Shown here piece by piece: positions 10,448-22,369 of a DNA stretch of 64,000 nt. Below the pieces are notes generated by a model. That model ran no database searches and had not been told where the DNA came from. It saw nothing but the letters and a program-made list of their open reading frames with translations. This DNA is from Kitagawia praeruptora. Its lineage: Eukaryota > Streptophyta > Magnoliopsida > Apiales > Apiaceae. Location: contig CM075347.1 of the NCBI GenBank assembly GCA_037693485.1, positions 144,845,501 through 144,909,500 on the forward strand. The letters run 5' to 3'. Numbering within the stretch: the stretch's first letter is position 1; each line of letters opens with the position of its first letter. The position numbers and the translations under genes were made by a program.

Positions 10448-11367
10448 AACTCCCTTTAAAAACAAAACTTTTGCTCAAAAAAAAAATTAAGAATCAATCT
10501 CATAATTTAAATAAAATTTAACAAATAAAAAATAAACACAAACAAATCGAAAAAATATTCTAAATTATTGATCGTTAAATAAAATTTTTCTCAAGGTTTA
10601 TTTTGCTCTATACATCTGTCATTGTAATGAAATTGTAACTAAAAGACCACAAAAAAGTTAAAACTGAATATTGTGAATGAATCTAAATGTGTTAAAAACA
10701 TCAAGAAATCCACTTAATCAATTATACAGTACCAATTTCCTCTTATTGGGCTCGGAGATCTCGACCCAAAGGCTGACCTCAATCTCAATTGATTCAGAAT
10801 TTCTTCTGAATTTCTTTTTAAGAAATTGATGAATTTCTTTTTGCCCGTTTCTGGATTAACGAAGCAACAAAATTGATGGACAAAGGCTGACCCTGAGTCT
10901 CAAGCCCTCTGTCTCCCATCTAAATTACGATCTTAATGAGGAGGTCAGAGGTGGCATGGAGAAGGAGGTGGAGATCGAAGGAGATCGGGGTCGGAGATCG
11001 GAGGAGGTGGTGGTGGTGGTTGCGGCGGGGGGTGGGCGTCGTAAGGAATCACCATCGTGGTGGTGGTGGTGTGTGTAGGTGGCCGGAAAAACGGGAGAGA
11101 GAGAGAGAAAGAGAGGGAAGGGGAGAGAGAGAGAGATAGAGAGACTGTAATGGTGATGGTGGTCGCCATCATAAGGTGGTCGAAGTCGATGAGGCAGGAT
11201 CGATGTGGTGAAGTTTCACCTGCGACGCCGGAGAAGACGATGGGGAGGTCGGGGTTGATGAAGATGAAAAAGTACTATGAAATTGCAAAGAAGATGAAGA
11301 AGTATTGTATAATTGCAATGATTTGAGAAGTACCATATTTTTGCAAGGAAAAGTACAAATAACCGTA
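10448..11367. repeat. spacer with GGTGG-rich and (GA)n simple repeats
   Basis: 10448-10930 is AT-rich and unrecognised. 10935-11090 is ggaggtgg/ggtggtgg-rich, and 11094-11150 is a (GA)n microsatellite. Frames crossing it are Arg/Glu or Ser/Leu/Pro low-complexity and show no domain. On the minus strand the CT tract followed by ccggcc could be a captured 5' leader, but nothing proves it. Confidence 0.45.
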
Positions 11368-11725
11368 TCTATACTATATATTATAATAAGCAAAAGGGGG
11401 TATAATTTGTAGTTGGTTAACCCCTTTTTTCGTTATCCCCACTTTTGGTTATACCTCATTTATCACCGTCAGATCAGCAACTCAAATAGATCATGACCGT
11501 TAGATATGATAATACTAAAAGTTGTTATATTCAGAGGTACAAGGTTCGATTCCTACCAACAACATATTAATTTATGTTTAATACTAAAAATTATTATATA
11601 CAAAGATGTAAGTTTTGAATTTTTTCAATAACATATTATAATTAATATATATAATATTATATTACACTATAAATAAATTATAAAATATTAAAAGTAACTC
11701 GTGCTTTGCACGGGCTATAAGCTAG
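11368..11725 (+). mobile_element. 358-bp non-autonomous Helitron
   Basis: The 5' end is TCTATACTATATATTATAAT and the 3' end is a short hairpin (cgtgc-ttt-gcacg) followed by ggctataaGCTAG. The preceding base is a and the following base is t, as expected for insertion between A and T without duplication. The TCTATACTA...CTAG ends are classic for plant Helitrons. There is no coding content. Confidence 0.85.
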
Positions 11726-11835
11726 TATTCTATAAATTCTCTAATTTTTTTTACCAACGAACTTGACTCGAGCAATCTAATAGAGTCCTACTGTTCTGTT
11801 ACTCTTTTAGCATACAACTTCACCCTACCTGCAAG

Positions 11836-13497
11836 TCAATATATATATATATATATATATAAAGGAGGATACGCGGGAGTTTAGGTGGCGCTCTAAGATC
11901 GTATCAATATATTTTTTTAATTTTCTAGAATTTTAGAATTATAAACACTAATAAATGTAAAAATATCATTTAATATATTAGAGCTAGAATAGGTGTTCGA
12001 ATTTATAGAGGAGAAGAGTTCGAATTTATAGGTAAGACATATGATTAGAAGTTCTATTGCAAGTAGAATAAGTATTTATAATGCATATAATTAAAAGTTC
12101 TATTGGAAGTAGAATAGGAGTTCTATTGCAAGTAGAATAAGTATTTATAATGCATATAATTAAAAGTTTTATTGGAAGTAGAATAAGAGTTCGAATTTAT
12201 AGATAATAAGAGTTCAAATTTATAGAAATAACATATAAATAAAAATTCTATTAGAAGTAGAAAAATTATACTTTTTATATAAGTTAATAATATTTTTATT
12301 AGGAAAATTTATTCATAAATCTAATACTATTGTCATAAAAAAGTCATCATTTTTTAAAAAGAAAATAATTGTTGTATTAACATAATAAAAGAACATTATC
12401 ATGTAGGAATCCTAAATAAATACAGGGGTATCTAAATGTAAAAGAAAATAAGATGTGTTTAACTCCATAATTTTTAGAAAGTTTAGAATAAGTATAAATT
12501 GAAATTCTCTCTATTTTTTAGATTTTGATTTTAAGGAGTAAGATGTCATGTAAGATAAGTATCATTAATAATATAGCGGCTCGGAACGTGATTAATGGAA
12601 AGACGACTCACTATAAAAAATTTTATTAGCTATTAAAATATCATATTGGTGTTATAAATTTTATTTTATTTTTAGAATTTGATTTTCATGGATAAATATT
12701 ATCATATAAGTGATATATGTAAAACTTAGGTTTTTGAATTTAACGAGAGACCGGATCAATAGTAACAACCGTGTTTAACGAGAAAGCGGTTCATTAGAGT
12801 GTTTAACGAGAAAGCGGTTCATTAGAGAAGTTCGTAAAAAAATGTTTGAATATATAAGAAATACATAAAAAAAATGTTTTATTTGAAATTGAATACGAGT
12901 ACGGTGGAGACATCTTATACAATTTTTTAAAACTAAATTTTTTTTTCTTAGAAATCCTTTATTTTAATTTTTTTATACAACTTAGTTATACTTGCATTAG
13001 AAAAATATATCCATAAATTTAGTATTATTCCCGTAACGAAAAGTCTTCATATATTTTTTTTTGATATGTTAACATGACCGAAAGACATTCCCTTGCGGAA
13101 GCTGTAAGTTTAAAGAAATTGGGATTTACTCTCTTTATATAATGAAGTTAAAATTTCGATTCCAAATAAGAGCGGCTTGAAACGTATTTAACGGGATGAA
13201 GGCTCACTAGAAAAGATTATATATTTGATACTGATGAGTGTTGACATATTTTTTTTAAGGTTCGATTTTATGTATAAAAATTATTATATAAGTCTTTATA
13301 ATATGTGTTAAAGTTGGGATTTCGGTTTTAGCGAGAGAGCGGCTCAATCGAAAGAATCATGTTTAACAAGGAATCGATTCATTAGAGAAGATTATTTAAT
13401 TATTAAATTTAATATTAATATTATAATACAACGTAAATGTATTGAATTTTTTTAAAAATATTGTAACGCCGCCGCGAAGCGCGGCTTTATCAACTAG
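11836..13497 (+). mobile_element. non-autonomous Helitron, copy 1 of a local family
   Basis: It starts TCAATATATAT followed by aaaggaggatacgcgggag and ends with the hairpin gccgcg-aag-cgcggc plus tttatcaaCTAG, then t. The body repeats gttcgaatttata and aagttctattggaagtagaata units in the first 500 bp. Further in it carries aacgagaaagcgg/ttcattagag motifs in tandem. No Rep/helicase gene is present. The minus-strand element at 7520-10447 is an older relative. Confidence 0.75.
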
Positions 13498-14058
13498 TAT
13501 ATATATATAAAGGAGGATACGCGGGAGTTTAGGTGGCGCTCTAAGATCGTCTCAATCTATTTTTCTAATTTTCTAGAATTTTAGAATTTTAAACACTTAA
13601 AAATATAAATCAATATATATATATATAAAGGAGGATACGCGGGAGTTTAGGTGGCGCTCTAAGATCGTCTCAATCTATTTTTCTAATTTTCTAGAATTTT
13701 AGAATTTTAAACACTTAAAAATAAAAAAAAAATCATTTAACATATTAGAAGTAGAATATGTGTTCGAATTTATAGAGGACCAGAGTTCGAATTTATAGGA
13801 AGACATATGATTAGAAGTTCTATTGGAAGTAGAATAAGTATTTATAAAGCATATGATTAAAAGTTGTATTGAAAGTAGAATAGAAGTTCGAATTTATAGA
13901 GAATAAAAGTTTAAATTTATAGAAAAAAAATATAAATAAAAGTTTCTATGGGAATTAGAATAAGTATTTATAAAGCATATGATTAAAAGTTCTATTGAAA
14001 GTAGAATAGGAGTTCAAATTTATAGGGAATACGAGTTCAAATTTATAGAAAATATATA
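13498..14058 (+). mobile_element. two truncated Helitron 5' ends in tandem
   Basis: Directly after the CTAG of copy 1, a second 5' region begins (tatatataaaggaggatacgcggg, 13498-13609) and is cut after 112 bp by a third TCAATATAT 5' end at 13610. That one runs 449 bp and is in turn cut at 14059 by a fourth TCAATATAT. Neither partial copy has a 3' hairpin and CTAG of its own here. Confidence 0.75.
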
Positions 14059-15886
14059 TCAATATATATAAAGGAGGATACGCGGGAGCTTAGGTGGCGC
14101 TCTAAGATCGTCTCAATCTATTTTTCTAATTTTCTAGAATTTTAGAATTTTAAACACTTATAAATATAAAAATATCATTTAAAATATTAGAAGTTGAATA
14201 GGTGTTCGAATTTATAGGAAGAAATATGATTAGAAGTTCTATTGGAAGTGGAATAAGTATTTATGAAACATATGATTAAAAGTTCTATTGAAAGTAGAAT
14301 AGGAGTTCGAATTTATAGAGATAAAAGTTTAAATTTATAGAAAAAACATATAAATAAAAGTTTCTATTGGAAGTAGAATAAGTATTTATAAAGCATTACA
14401 TTAAATTAAAGTTCTATTGAAAGTAGAATTGGAGTTCGAATTTATAGAGAATAAGAGTTCGAATTTATAGAAAAACATATAAATAAAAGTTCTATTAGAA
14501 GTAGAATAGGTGTTTGAATATGTAGAGCATCCATATAACTAAATATTTTATAGAAAGTACGATCTTATTAAATTATATATTTTTTATATAAGTTAATTAT
14601 ACTTTGATCTATTAGGAAATTTTTTTCATAAATTCAATATTATTATCATAAAAAAAGTCATCATATTTAAAAGAAAAGAATTGATGTGTTAACATTTAAA
14701 ATAACATTCTAATGCAGGAATCCAAAATAAAATTAGGAGTATCTATAATATAAAAAGAAAATTAGAAGTGTTTTCATTTTCTAAAACTCCATAAATTTTA
14801 GAAAGTCTAGATAAAGTATAAATTGGAATTCACTCTATTTTTTAGGTTTTAATTTTAAGGAAAAAAGTTGTTGTGTAAGATAAGTATCATTAATAATATG
14901 TAATGAATTTGGAATTTCGACCCAAACAAGAGCGGCTCGAAACGTGTTTAACGGGAAGATGGCTCACTATAAAAGATTGTATTAGCTATTAAAATATCAA
15001 TTTGATGTTATAAATTTTATTTTATTTTTAGGATTTGATTTTTATGAATAAACATTATCGTACAAGTGATATATGTAAAAGTTAGGTTTTTGGACTTAAC
15101 GAGGGAGCAGATAAATAGTAATAACCGTGTTTAACGAGAAAGCGATTCATTAAAGAAGACCGTATAAAGATATTTAAATATATAAGGAATACGTAAAATA
15201 AAATGATTTATTCAAAGTAGAATACGAGGACGGTGGAGACGTCTTACACGATTTTTAAAACTATATATCTTTTTTCCAAGTTAATTATACTTGCATTAGA
15301 AAAAAATATCCATAAATTTAATATTATTTCCAAAACGAAAAGTCTTCGAATTTAATTGTTTTAATATGTTAACATAACAGAAAGACATTCACATGCGGAA
15401 GTTGTAAATAAATACATGAATATCTATAATATACAGAAAATATAAGATGTATTTTCATTTTTAAAACTCTATAAATATTAGAAAGTTTAAAGAATATAAA
15501 AATTGGAATTTACTTTCTTTATATAATTAGTTAGGATTTCGGTTCCAAATAAGAGCGACTCGAAACGTATTTAACGGGAAGACGGCTCACTAGAAAAGAT
15601 TGTATAAGCTATTAGAATTTGATATTGATGTCATAATTTTTTTTATTGTTCGATTTTATGGATAAAAAATATTGTATAAGTCTTTATAATATATGTTAAA
15701 GTTGAGATTTCGATTTTAACGAGAGAGCGGCTCAATCGAAAGAAGCGTGTTTAACCAGAAATCGATTCATTAGAAAAGGATATTTAATTATTAAAATTTA
15801 ATATTAATATTTTAATATAAAATTAATGTATTAATTTTTTAAAAAAATATTATAACGCCTCCGTGATGCGCGGCTTTATCGACTAG
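14059..15886 (+). mobile_element. non-autonomous Helitron, full-length copy 4
   Basis: The element runs 1828 bp from TCAATATATATAAAGG, preceded by a, to gactttatcgaCTAG-type ending followed by t. The 3' hairpin is degraded (cctccgtgatgcgcgg) relative to copy 1. The body matches copy 1 throughout, including the aacgggaagatggctcact and gagagagcggctcaatcg segments. No coding content was seen. Confidence 0.75.
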
Positions 15887-16625
15887 TTTAAATTTATAAA
15901 GAAAAAATTAAATTAAGTAACTCACATTTGTAAATTAATAATTAAAAAAGATAAAAAAAAATTATTATGTAATATAAAAGATGAAACAATAAAAAATAAT
16001 TTATTGTGAATACTTCAAGTGTAATTTGTAAATTTATCGAAAAAAATGTACAAATTTGCACGAAAAATTATCTAAATCCATTAACATTAAAAAATATTGA
16101 ATACTGGCATCTTTTATTTATACATGTACATAAATTTGATTACCGAGAAAAGGATAGGAATTAGAAAGAGGTTACTCACCGGTCCTGTCATCCACAAACC
16201 ACAAATTGCAATCTCTTCTCTTTTGTCTCATAACAAATAATTATGTCAAAGAAAAAAAATAAAAAAATTGGATTAAATTTCACAACATAACAAAATTTTA
16301 ATTGAGGATCTCATCACGTAAACATAAACTATATGTAACTGGTTCTGTTATAGAAATTAGCCGATTTCTGAAAAATTGCCGATAATTCGGCTAAAAATCG
16401 GTAAAAATTTTGGAACTGATTTGACTGATTTTGCAAAAATCACCGATAAATCGCCGATTTTTTAACCGAATCACCCGATAAATCGTAAATCGATATCTCA
16501 ATCGAATAATTCCGATTTCCGAAATCTGCAACATTACTAACTGGTAATAATGAAAAACACATCAGCAAAATCTATAAAGTATAATTTGATATAGTCTACA
16601 GTTGCATGATCGGGGTCATTTGAAG
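15887..16625. repeat. AT-rich spacer with a ccgat-type minisatellite
   Basis: Most of it is AT-rich without features. 16345-16525 repeats degenerate cgataaatcgccgat and aattagccgattt units in a short, partly palindromic minisatellite. Confidence 0.45.
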
Positions 16626-16983
16626 GGATATTTTGTAATCTATTTATATAGCTACTATGTTCCGGTAAATTCGAACTCCTACGTTTTATAAATTTGAATA
16701 TATATTTTATTTAGTTCGAACTCTTTTTCTTTATAATTCTTATAAATTCGAATATCTTTTCTTTTTCAAACTCTTCTTCTTTATAAATTTGAATGCCTTA
16801 TTCACTATAAATATGTCTTCAATATTTTTCTCTGTAAATTAAAATACCTATTTTAATACTAATATGTTAAAAAATATTTTTTAATAATTGTAAAACTTTA
16901 AAAAAATTAGAAAAATAAATTGAAACGATCTTAGAGCACCACCTAAACTCCCGCGTATCCTCCTTTATATATATATATATTGA
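16626..16983 (-). mobile_element. truncated Helitron 5' end, minus strand
   Basis: Read on the minus strand from 16983: TCAATATATATATATAT, aaaggaggatacgcgggag, tttaggtggtgctctaag and then gttcgaatttata-type repeats to about 16626. This is the same family 5' end as at 11836 but inverted, with no matching 3' end nearby. Confidence 0.7.
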
Positions 16984-18235
16984 TGGTGGATACTAACAAT
17001 CATGAAGTAACAAAATGTCTATAGCCATAGATTGAACCCTTAAACGGTAGTCCTGAAACCGAAAGCTTTCAGGGCGACAGAGTAGTGACCAGTGTGATTA
17101 TTATTATGCATATACATGTCTTTTTCATCTAAATGATTATCAAATTCTGAAAATCGGAGTGCAATGTTTCAGGCGCATTGCAATGCATATTTTTCAAATG
17201 CAGTCACATATGATCAACAATAAAATATTAGGACGTAGCCACGCATAGTTGACATATGATTTATAAAGATTAAAGCCGTAGTGATTCGAAACTGATCAAG
17301 CAAAGAACGGAATTAGTTGTATATACCACCGATAAGTGGCGTTAGATTATTATATATGACAGACAGAGACGAAGCCAATTATTGGGAGATCAATTCAAAC
17401 AGCTGAAACCAATTATTGGGAGATCCATTCAAGCCGTAGCCGTGGGCGCAAGAGGCTTTGAGGAACAACATATATTGGTTATATGATGATTTGATATCCC
17501 ATCAATCAATTCAACATTAATGTATTTAAGTATGCAAGGAGGATTAATTATGACTATAGCCCCTGGTAACCAACTTAAACGACTACTAGAAATGTTGGTC
17601 CGCTTTCGGGTAGATCAAGAATATTGTGTCTGTGGTGATTGCGACACATTAGCTCTACAGTAACTGAGGTGAGTTAGGTACATCACTTCCAAATTTTAGG
17701 AGCGGAAATGATTCCAACTATTTTTTGTGTAACTACAATAGACAGCCTCAAGTGCAAAGATCAGTGACACAAGCTTTTAAGAGATATGGGAGCTTCTTCA
17801 ACAAAGTTTAGAAGTGAAAATAATATGCAGCATAGAAGTGCTAAAGCATTGGGTCATAATGTGCAGATGATAGACATAAATGTGTCACGCATCTAAAAGA
17901 AGGCATGTACATGCTGCTAAGACTTCTAAAGGTCGTAGGTTCTTTCAAAATCTGCCGTGGTTATGCATAATTTACAGAAAAATCAATCATGGGAACAATA
18001 CTTGTAAATAATCTCAATAATTATCACAGACAGGTGATCAATGTGTGACTTAGGAAATAATCACATATATTTGCTTATGACTTGAAAAAAAAATGTCAAT
18101 TCAAACCGTAGCCGTGAGAGACCACATATATCGGTCCTAGTATTCATTGGCATCAAGGGTCGACTGAAACGGTAGCTTCAAGTAGCTACTTACATTAATT
18201 TTCATTTTTTGATGATCCAATTTAGGCCGTACTGC
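16984..18235. other. unrecognised intergenic DNA with recurrent ccgtag motif
   Basis: No supported gene. A short motif resembling caaaccgtagccgtg recurs (near 17040, 17272, 17430, 18105 and 18160, and again at 22340 beyond element B), usually after gat/tcaattc-like bases. The stretch may be one decayed repeat family into which element B inserted. Confidence 0.35.
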
Positions 18236-19056
18236 TACACCATATATGGTCTATCCCAACACTGAAAACCGATGTTGCCACGAAAAATGTTGCCTTAGAT
18301 GCTTAAAATTGAAAATTTTTGATATAAGCCAACATCATAACCGGATGTTGCCATTCATGTTGCCTTAGATTCAAATTTATTTCTCAATGCCAACACATGA
18401 AGTAGTGTTGCCTTAGACATGTGAAAAGATGTTAAAATTTTTGCCGCTAATGCTGAAATATAAGAACCCGCTAAAATTTTCACAAAAATTAAAAAGCCCG
18501 CTCACAAAAGAAAACAAAACAAAAAACAAAACAAAAACAAAATTAGCTAACAGATCTCATCTCTCTCTCACTCTCATCTCTCGCGCTCTCATCTCTCTCA
18601 CTCTCATCTCTCTCGGCTCTCATCTCTCTCGATTTACAAACTCCACACTCTTGATTACAAACTCGATATACAGACACTACACCTCCACTCAATAGACTCA
18701 ATTTACAAACTCTTATAGCTCGATTCGTAATTTGTTTTAATTCGTAATTTACAAACTCTTACATCGATTTATAACTCTTACACTCTCAATTCACTTTTAA
18801 TTTGTTTTCTTTTGCAGGTAATTAGGGATTTGATTTTGGGGCTTTCCATTTAGGTATTCATATTTCATTGATTTGGGTTTAAATTTTAGGGTTTTGCTTT
18901 ATCTGATTTTGGTATATCTATGTGTTTATTTTGACTTTCAGATATATAATTATTGTTGTCTTATGATTTTTATATATCAATTGGTGTATAGACGAATCAC
19001 TGGATATGTAGCCATACATATATTTATTACTAATTGTGTAGTTATTTGATTTGCAG

Positions 19057-19258
19057 AGCAATGGCGACGGCAGTGAGTTTAAGCCTAATCGGAGCATTCA
19101 AAGGCTTGTCATTATCTTCAAGCTCCTCATCTATTTGTTTCCGAGGTGATTTCAGAACAATTAATGTGGCTCAGAAGCTCACTATCTCGTTTCCGATGAA
19201 TTTATTATTGTTTCCGATGAAGCTCACAATTAATGTTTGTTTCCCAACGACTTGTTAG
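19057..19258 (+). pseudogene. RPL27: captured first coding exon of plastid ribosomal protein bL27
   Basis: After a gatttgcag acceptor, the ATG at 19061 opens M-A-T-A-V-S-L-S-L-I-G-A-F-K-G-L-S-L-S-S, then F-R-G-D-F and K-L-T-I-S-F-P-M. This is the transit-peptide exon of the nuclear gene for chloroplast ribosomal protein L27. The mature L27 part is absent; after S-F-P-M the sequence repeats a tttccgatgaa segment and stops at TAG. Upstream, 18540-19056 looks like the gene's own leader: a CT-rich 5' UTR, a ttttgcag/gtaatt junction near 18815 and a leader intron. The fragment could still encode a short Ser-rich peptide but not a ribosomal protein. Confidence 0.7.
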
Positions 19259-20036
19259 GACCTTATGAGCTTCTCAATTTCAGTCTGCAAGGACCGTATG
19301 CAGATGGTAAGCATTTAATCTTTCAAGACCTAGCAAGTCTGGATATGCAATACTGACATCCACAATTAGAATTGTTTCCATTCGTTGAATAAGGATATTA
19401 AATGATAAATAAAGTGAGATTCACTAGTATAATTAAAGTATATGTCGACGTTTGTCTATACTTGTTCCTCGTCATAATATTTTATTAGTACTTGGTACTT
19501 ACTAGAGGAAGTCTTACTTAATTTCTTCATATTCTGGTAAACATACAAGGCACATTATGTTTATGTACTACATAAATATTCTAAGCAAGTACCAAATTAT
19601 GACAGCTAAAACACAATTGTACTTATGTACTACAAAGCTTGAAGAAGTACCAAGTATACTTTGTTAGTATTGAGCATGTGCTGCCTCTCACTATTAACTA
19701 CAGAATTCTGTTTTGGCACCTTTCACCTGGCTACTTTTATTACAATAATAGCAGAGATTTCTTTAGTTTACAATTAAAACACAAAGGTAATGCAGCTACG
19801 GGTGAGTTTATGTGCTCGTGTGAGCGTGAGCAAGTGCAAACACTATAGGATAGTTGCATTTCGATCCTGAGCAGGCTGGTGCAAACTGGAATTGCCTCCT
19901 GAAATCCAGTATGGTTGGTAGGATAGTTGCTTTCCGAGGTGTAGAATAGTAAAAGGTGGCATGCAAATTAAGATTGCTCCTGAGGTTATCTACACAATCT
20001 GTGTAATAATGATTTGCCTTCTGTATGGTGTCTGCA

Positions 20037-20650
20037 GAGAGACAGTGTCAGGAACCAGAGAGAGAGAGAAAGATAAGCCGCAGACGTGATATTTCATTTC
20101 AAAATCAGGTGAGAAGCGGTAACTCTCTTGAGAGAGCTCATGTCCAGAAATGGTATAGAATATTTGAAGTTTTACATCTAATCTATGCTTTGTTCACTTT
20201 CAAACAGATCTAGGAAGACACGGCTTGCTCATACCCTCTGTGTTTCAAAACAGGTTAGTCACTAGTACTTGGCAGTAAATGTTGCAGATTTAATATGTGT
20301 CTGATTTGATTATATAGAAATTCTGTTATGTCCATAAGCATTATTCGAGCTGTTAGTTATTTAATTATGTAGTATATGCGATAATTTGCATATACTATAA
20401 CAATGAATATATAAACTTCAACGATAACAAAAAATAATGAACTTTTGATCTGGTGTAATAATTGCTATGTTACAAGAATGCATGTCCCCAATTCATCAGC
20501 AAACATGCACAAAGCTAGATGGAATGCACTGTTCAGTCAGATGGAAAAAACACTTTCTGAAGAAGAAGGACAACTGGTAAGTCCTTTACAGGATTATTCT
20601 GTCCCAGTGTGTGTAAGTACTACTCTCTATTACAAAAGTCCTTATTAAAA
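20037..20650 (+). pseudogene. unidentified exon-like pieces in element B
   Basis: Several short segments have plausible splice borders but no family I recognise. 20037-20108 lies between a tgtctgcag acceptor and a gtgagaag donor and encodes a basic Arg/Glu/Ser-rich stretch. 20440-20575 encodes M-H-V-P-N-S-S-A-N-M-H-K-A-R-W-N followed by E-K-T-L-S-E-E-E-G-Q and ends at a gtaagt donor. Part of the latter is copied in inverted form at 20772-20820. They are in the same orientation as RPL27 and ALMT and probably come from other captured genes. Confidence 0.4.
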
Positions 20651-20822
20651 CAGTGTTAGGTTCACCAATAATTCATCAAACATAGACATAAAAAAATGTA
20701 TAGTGAATACTAAAATTTAATTACTTTTGTAGTACCGAGGATCATATAGTAGCCGTCACTTACAATGTACCAGTTGTCCTTCTTCAGAAAGTGTTTTTTC
20801 CATCTATTTTTGCAGAAATTTA
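20530..20822. repeat. inverted duplication of a captured exon segment
   Basis: The segment gatggaaaaaacactttctg with the following gaagaaggacaactgg (about 20540-20578) reappears as its reverse complement at 20772-20810 (ccagttgtccttcttcag...). About 200 bp separate the arms. A transcript across it would form a hairpin. Confidence 0.65.
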
Positions 20823-21514
20823 TTACTTTTGAAGTATAATGACGAACTCTATTATAGCAGTTTTTTATAAAACTTGTGGAATAGTAATTTCCTGCAATTA
20901 ACAACTGTTGGTTCACTAGCTCCCTTTTCACTTCTTAGTTCTTATAAAAGTTGGGGGAACCTAAATGTCATCCGATTTGGATTATTGTACTCAGGAAAAT
21001 TGGTTAAACCAAGTAAAGGAGATGCATTTGCAGTGTGACCGTGGTTTTTCCCAAAATACTGGAGCACCTGGTCTGCAACAACAAGGGATATCAGAGACCG
21101 ATTGCAGGTAAATTTCATTACCCTTTGAGAGAACAACCTATTGCATTAATTGCATCAGAGACCTTTAGTCGCTGCAAGAAAATTGTAAATAGCAATCTGC
21201 CCTCGTCTTTGCAAACAGCTATTGTTGCTGCTAAAGGGTAACCTTATAAGCTGCTAAACAGATCATGATGTAATCATTTGTGCAGCTCATTGGCATAACA
21301 TTGCCAATAGATATACATTAACTGACCCCAAACAATGCAGGTGTGGCAGAAACAACAATTGTGGACACAGGTATTGCTTGTTACATTGGTAATTTTACAC
21401 TTTGATATGTTCTATTAATTCTTCTACTTAGAATGCTCGAAGCTTTAGTAAGCAAGCGCACAAACATGGATCAATATGCCATTTGATATCAAATTTATAA
21501 TTTAACATTTACAG

Positions 21515-21709
21515 GCAGCAGTTGAGTTGCGACATGTCTTTAGTAGCGAGATTCAGAAAGTTGGCACTTCAGGTGCTAAAGTGTTACTTGAGCTTGGAGA
21601 AAAGGTTGAAAGGATGGAAAAATTAAGCCCAGGAGATTTGCTAGAAGAAGTGCATGAGGCTGCTGAAGAATTACAACTAGCAATTGACAAAAAATCATAC
21701 TTTTATTAA
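21515..21709 (+). pseudogene. captured exon of an aluminium-activated malate transporter (ALMT)
   Basis: After a catttacag acceptor the frame encodes A-A-V-E-L-R-H-V-F-S-S-E-I-Q-K-V, G-A-K-V-L-L-E-L-G-E-K-V-E-R-M-E-K-L-S-P-G-D and E-V-H-E-A-A-E-E-L-Q followed by I-D-K-K-S-Y. This is the conserved cytosolic segment of vacuolar ALMT-type anion channels. It then stops at TAA (21707). The membrane domain is missing, so it cannot form a channel. A preceding open stretch (21100-21240, ending L-Q-T-A-I-V-A-A-K) is unidentified. It shares orientation with the RPL27 piece inside element B. Confidence 0.75.
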
Positions 21710-22369
21710 TGTATAATGATTTGACTTGTGTAATTAGTAATTTTTTGTAACGGAATTAGTGATATATTTTAGATTTATAAAAGTTGATAAATGTGATTCA
21801 TTCAAATTATATTTTAATTTATCTTGGCTTGAGTTAAATTTTTATTGTATTTTTGAAAATTTTAAGAATATCACAAATAAAACAAAATTCAAAAAAAAAA
21901 TTAAAATATAAATTTTCAGAAAATTTATACCAACCGGTGTTGCTATAGAGGGACAAAGATGTTGGAATAGGCTATATGGCAACATCGCAAGGGTGTTGGT
22001 GTTGAGTATACAGTGTTGCCATAGACTTTATGCCAACACCGGAAATAGTGTTGCTATTTTGCATGAAATGTTGGCATAAGTGTCTAAGGCAACATCATGT
22101 TGATGTTGCCATAGTTTTGACAAAATGTGTTGGCTTAACCTCTAAGCCCACATGCAAATTCCCAACATCTTCAAAATTGACCAAAGTGTTGCCTTAAATC
22201 CTATGGTAACATTTTTCATCATTTTTAACACTTATTTTGGGTGTTGCCATAGACCATATATGGTGTATTGTGCTAAGGAAAGATTGTATACTAACTTTCA
22301 CATACTAGCTTTGTTATGAGTTGGTTTCATGATCGACCCAAACCGTAGATCACTACAAGAAATCTGGCC

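Larger units (their letters stand above)
18236..22267. mobile_element. CACTA-like gene-capturing element B
   Basis: Inverted termini TACACCATATATGGTCTAT (18236) and ATAGACCATATATGGTGTA (to 22267) are perfect over 19 bp. Inside them are subterminal repeats of gttgccatag / gttgccttag type in both orientations (18250-18420 and 21930-22255). The outer CACT bases are decayed (actg at left, ttgtg at right), so the target-site duplication is unclear. The termini and subterminal motifs closely resemble element D (CACTACGCCATAGATGG), so B is probably a relative. Between them are pieces of plastid RPL27 and ALMT genes and some unidentified exon-like pieces, but no transposase. Confidence 0.65.

Noticed and set aside
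10936..11326. Arg/Trp/Gly-rich and Pro-rich open frames
   Set aside because: Low-complexity GGTGG and (GA)n sequence; both strands are open for compositional reasons.
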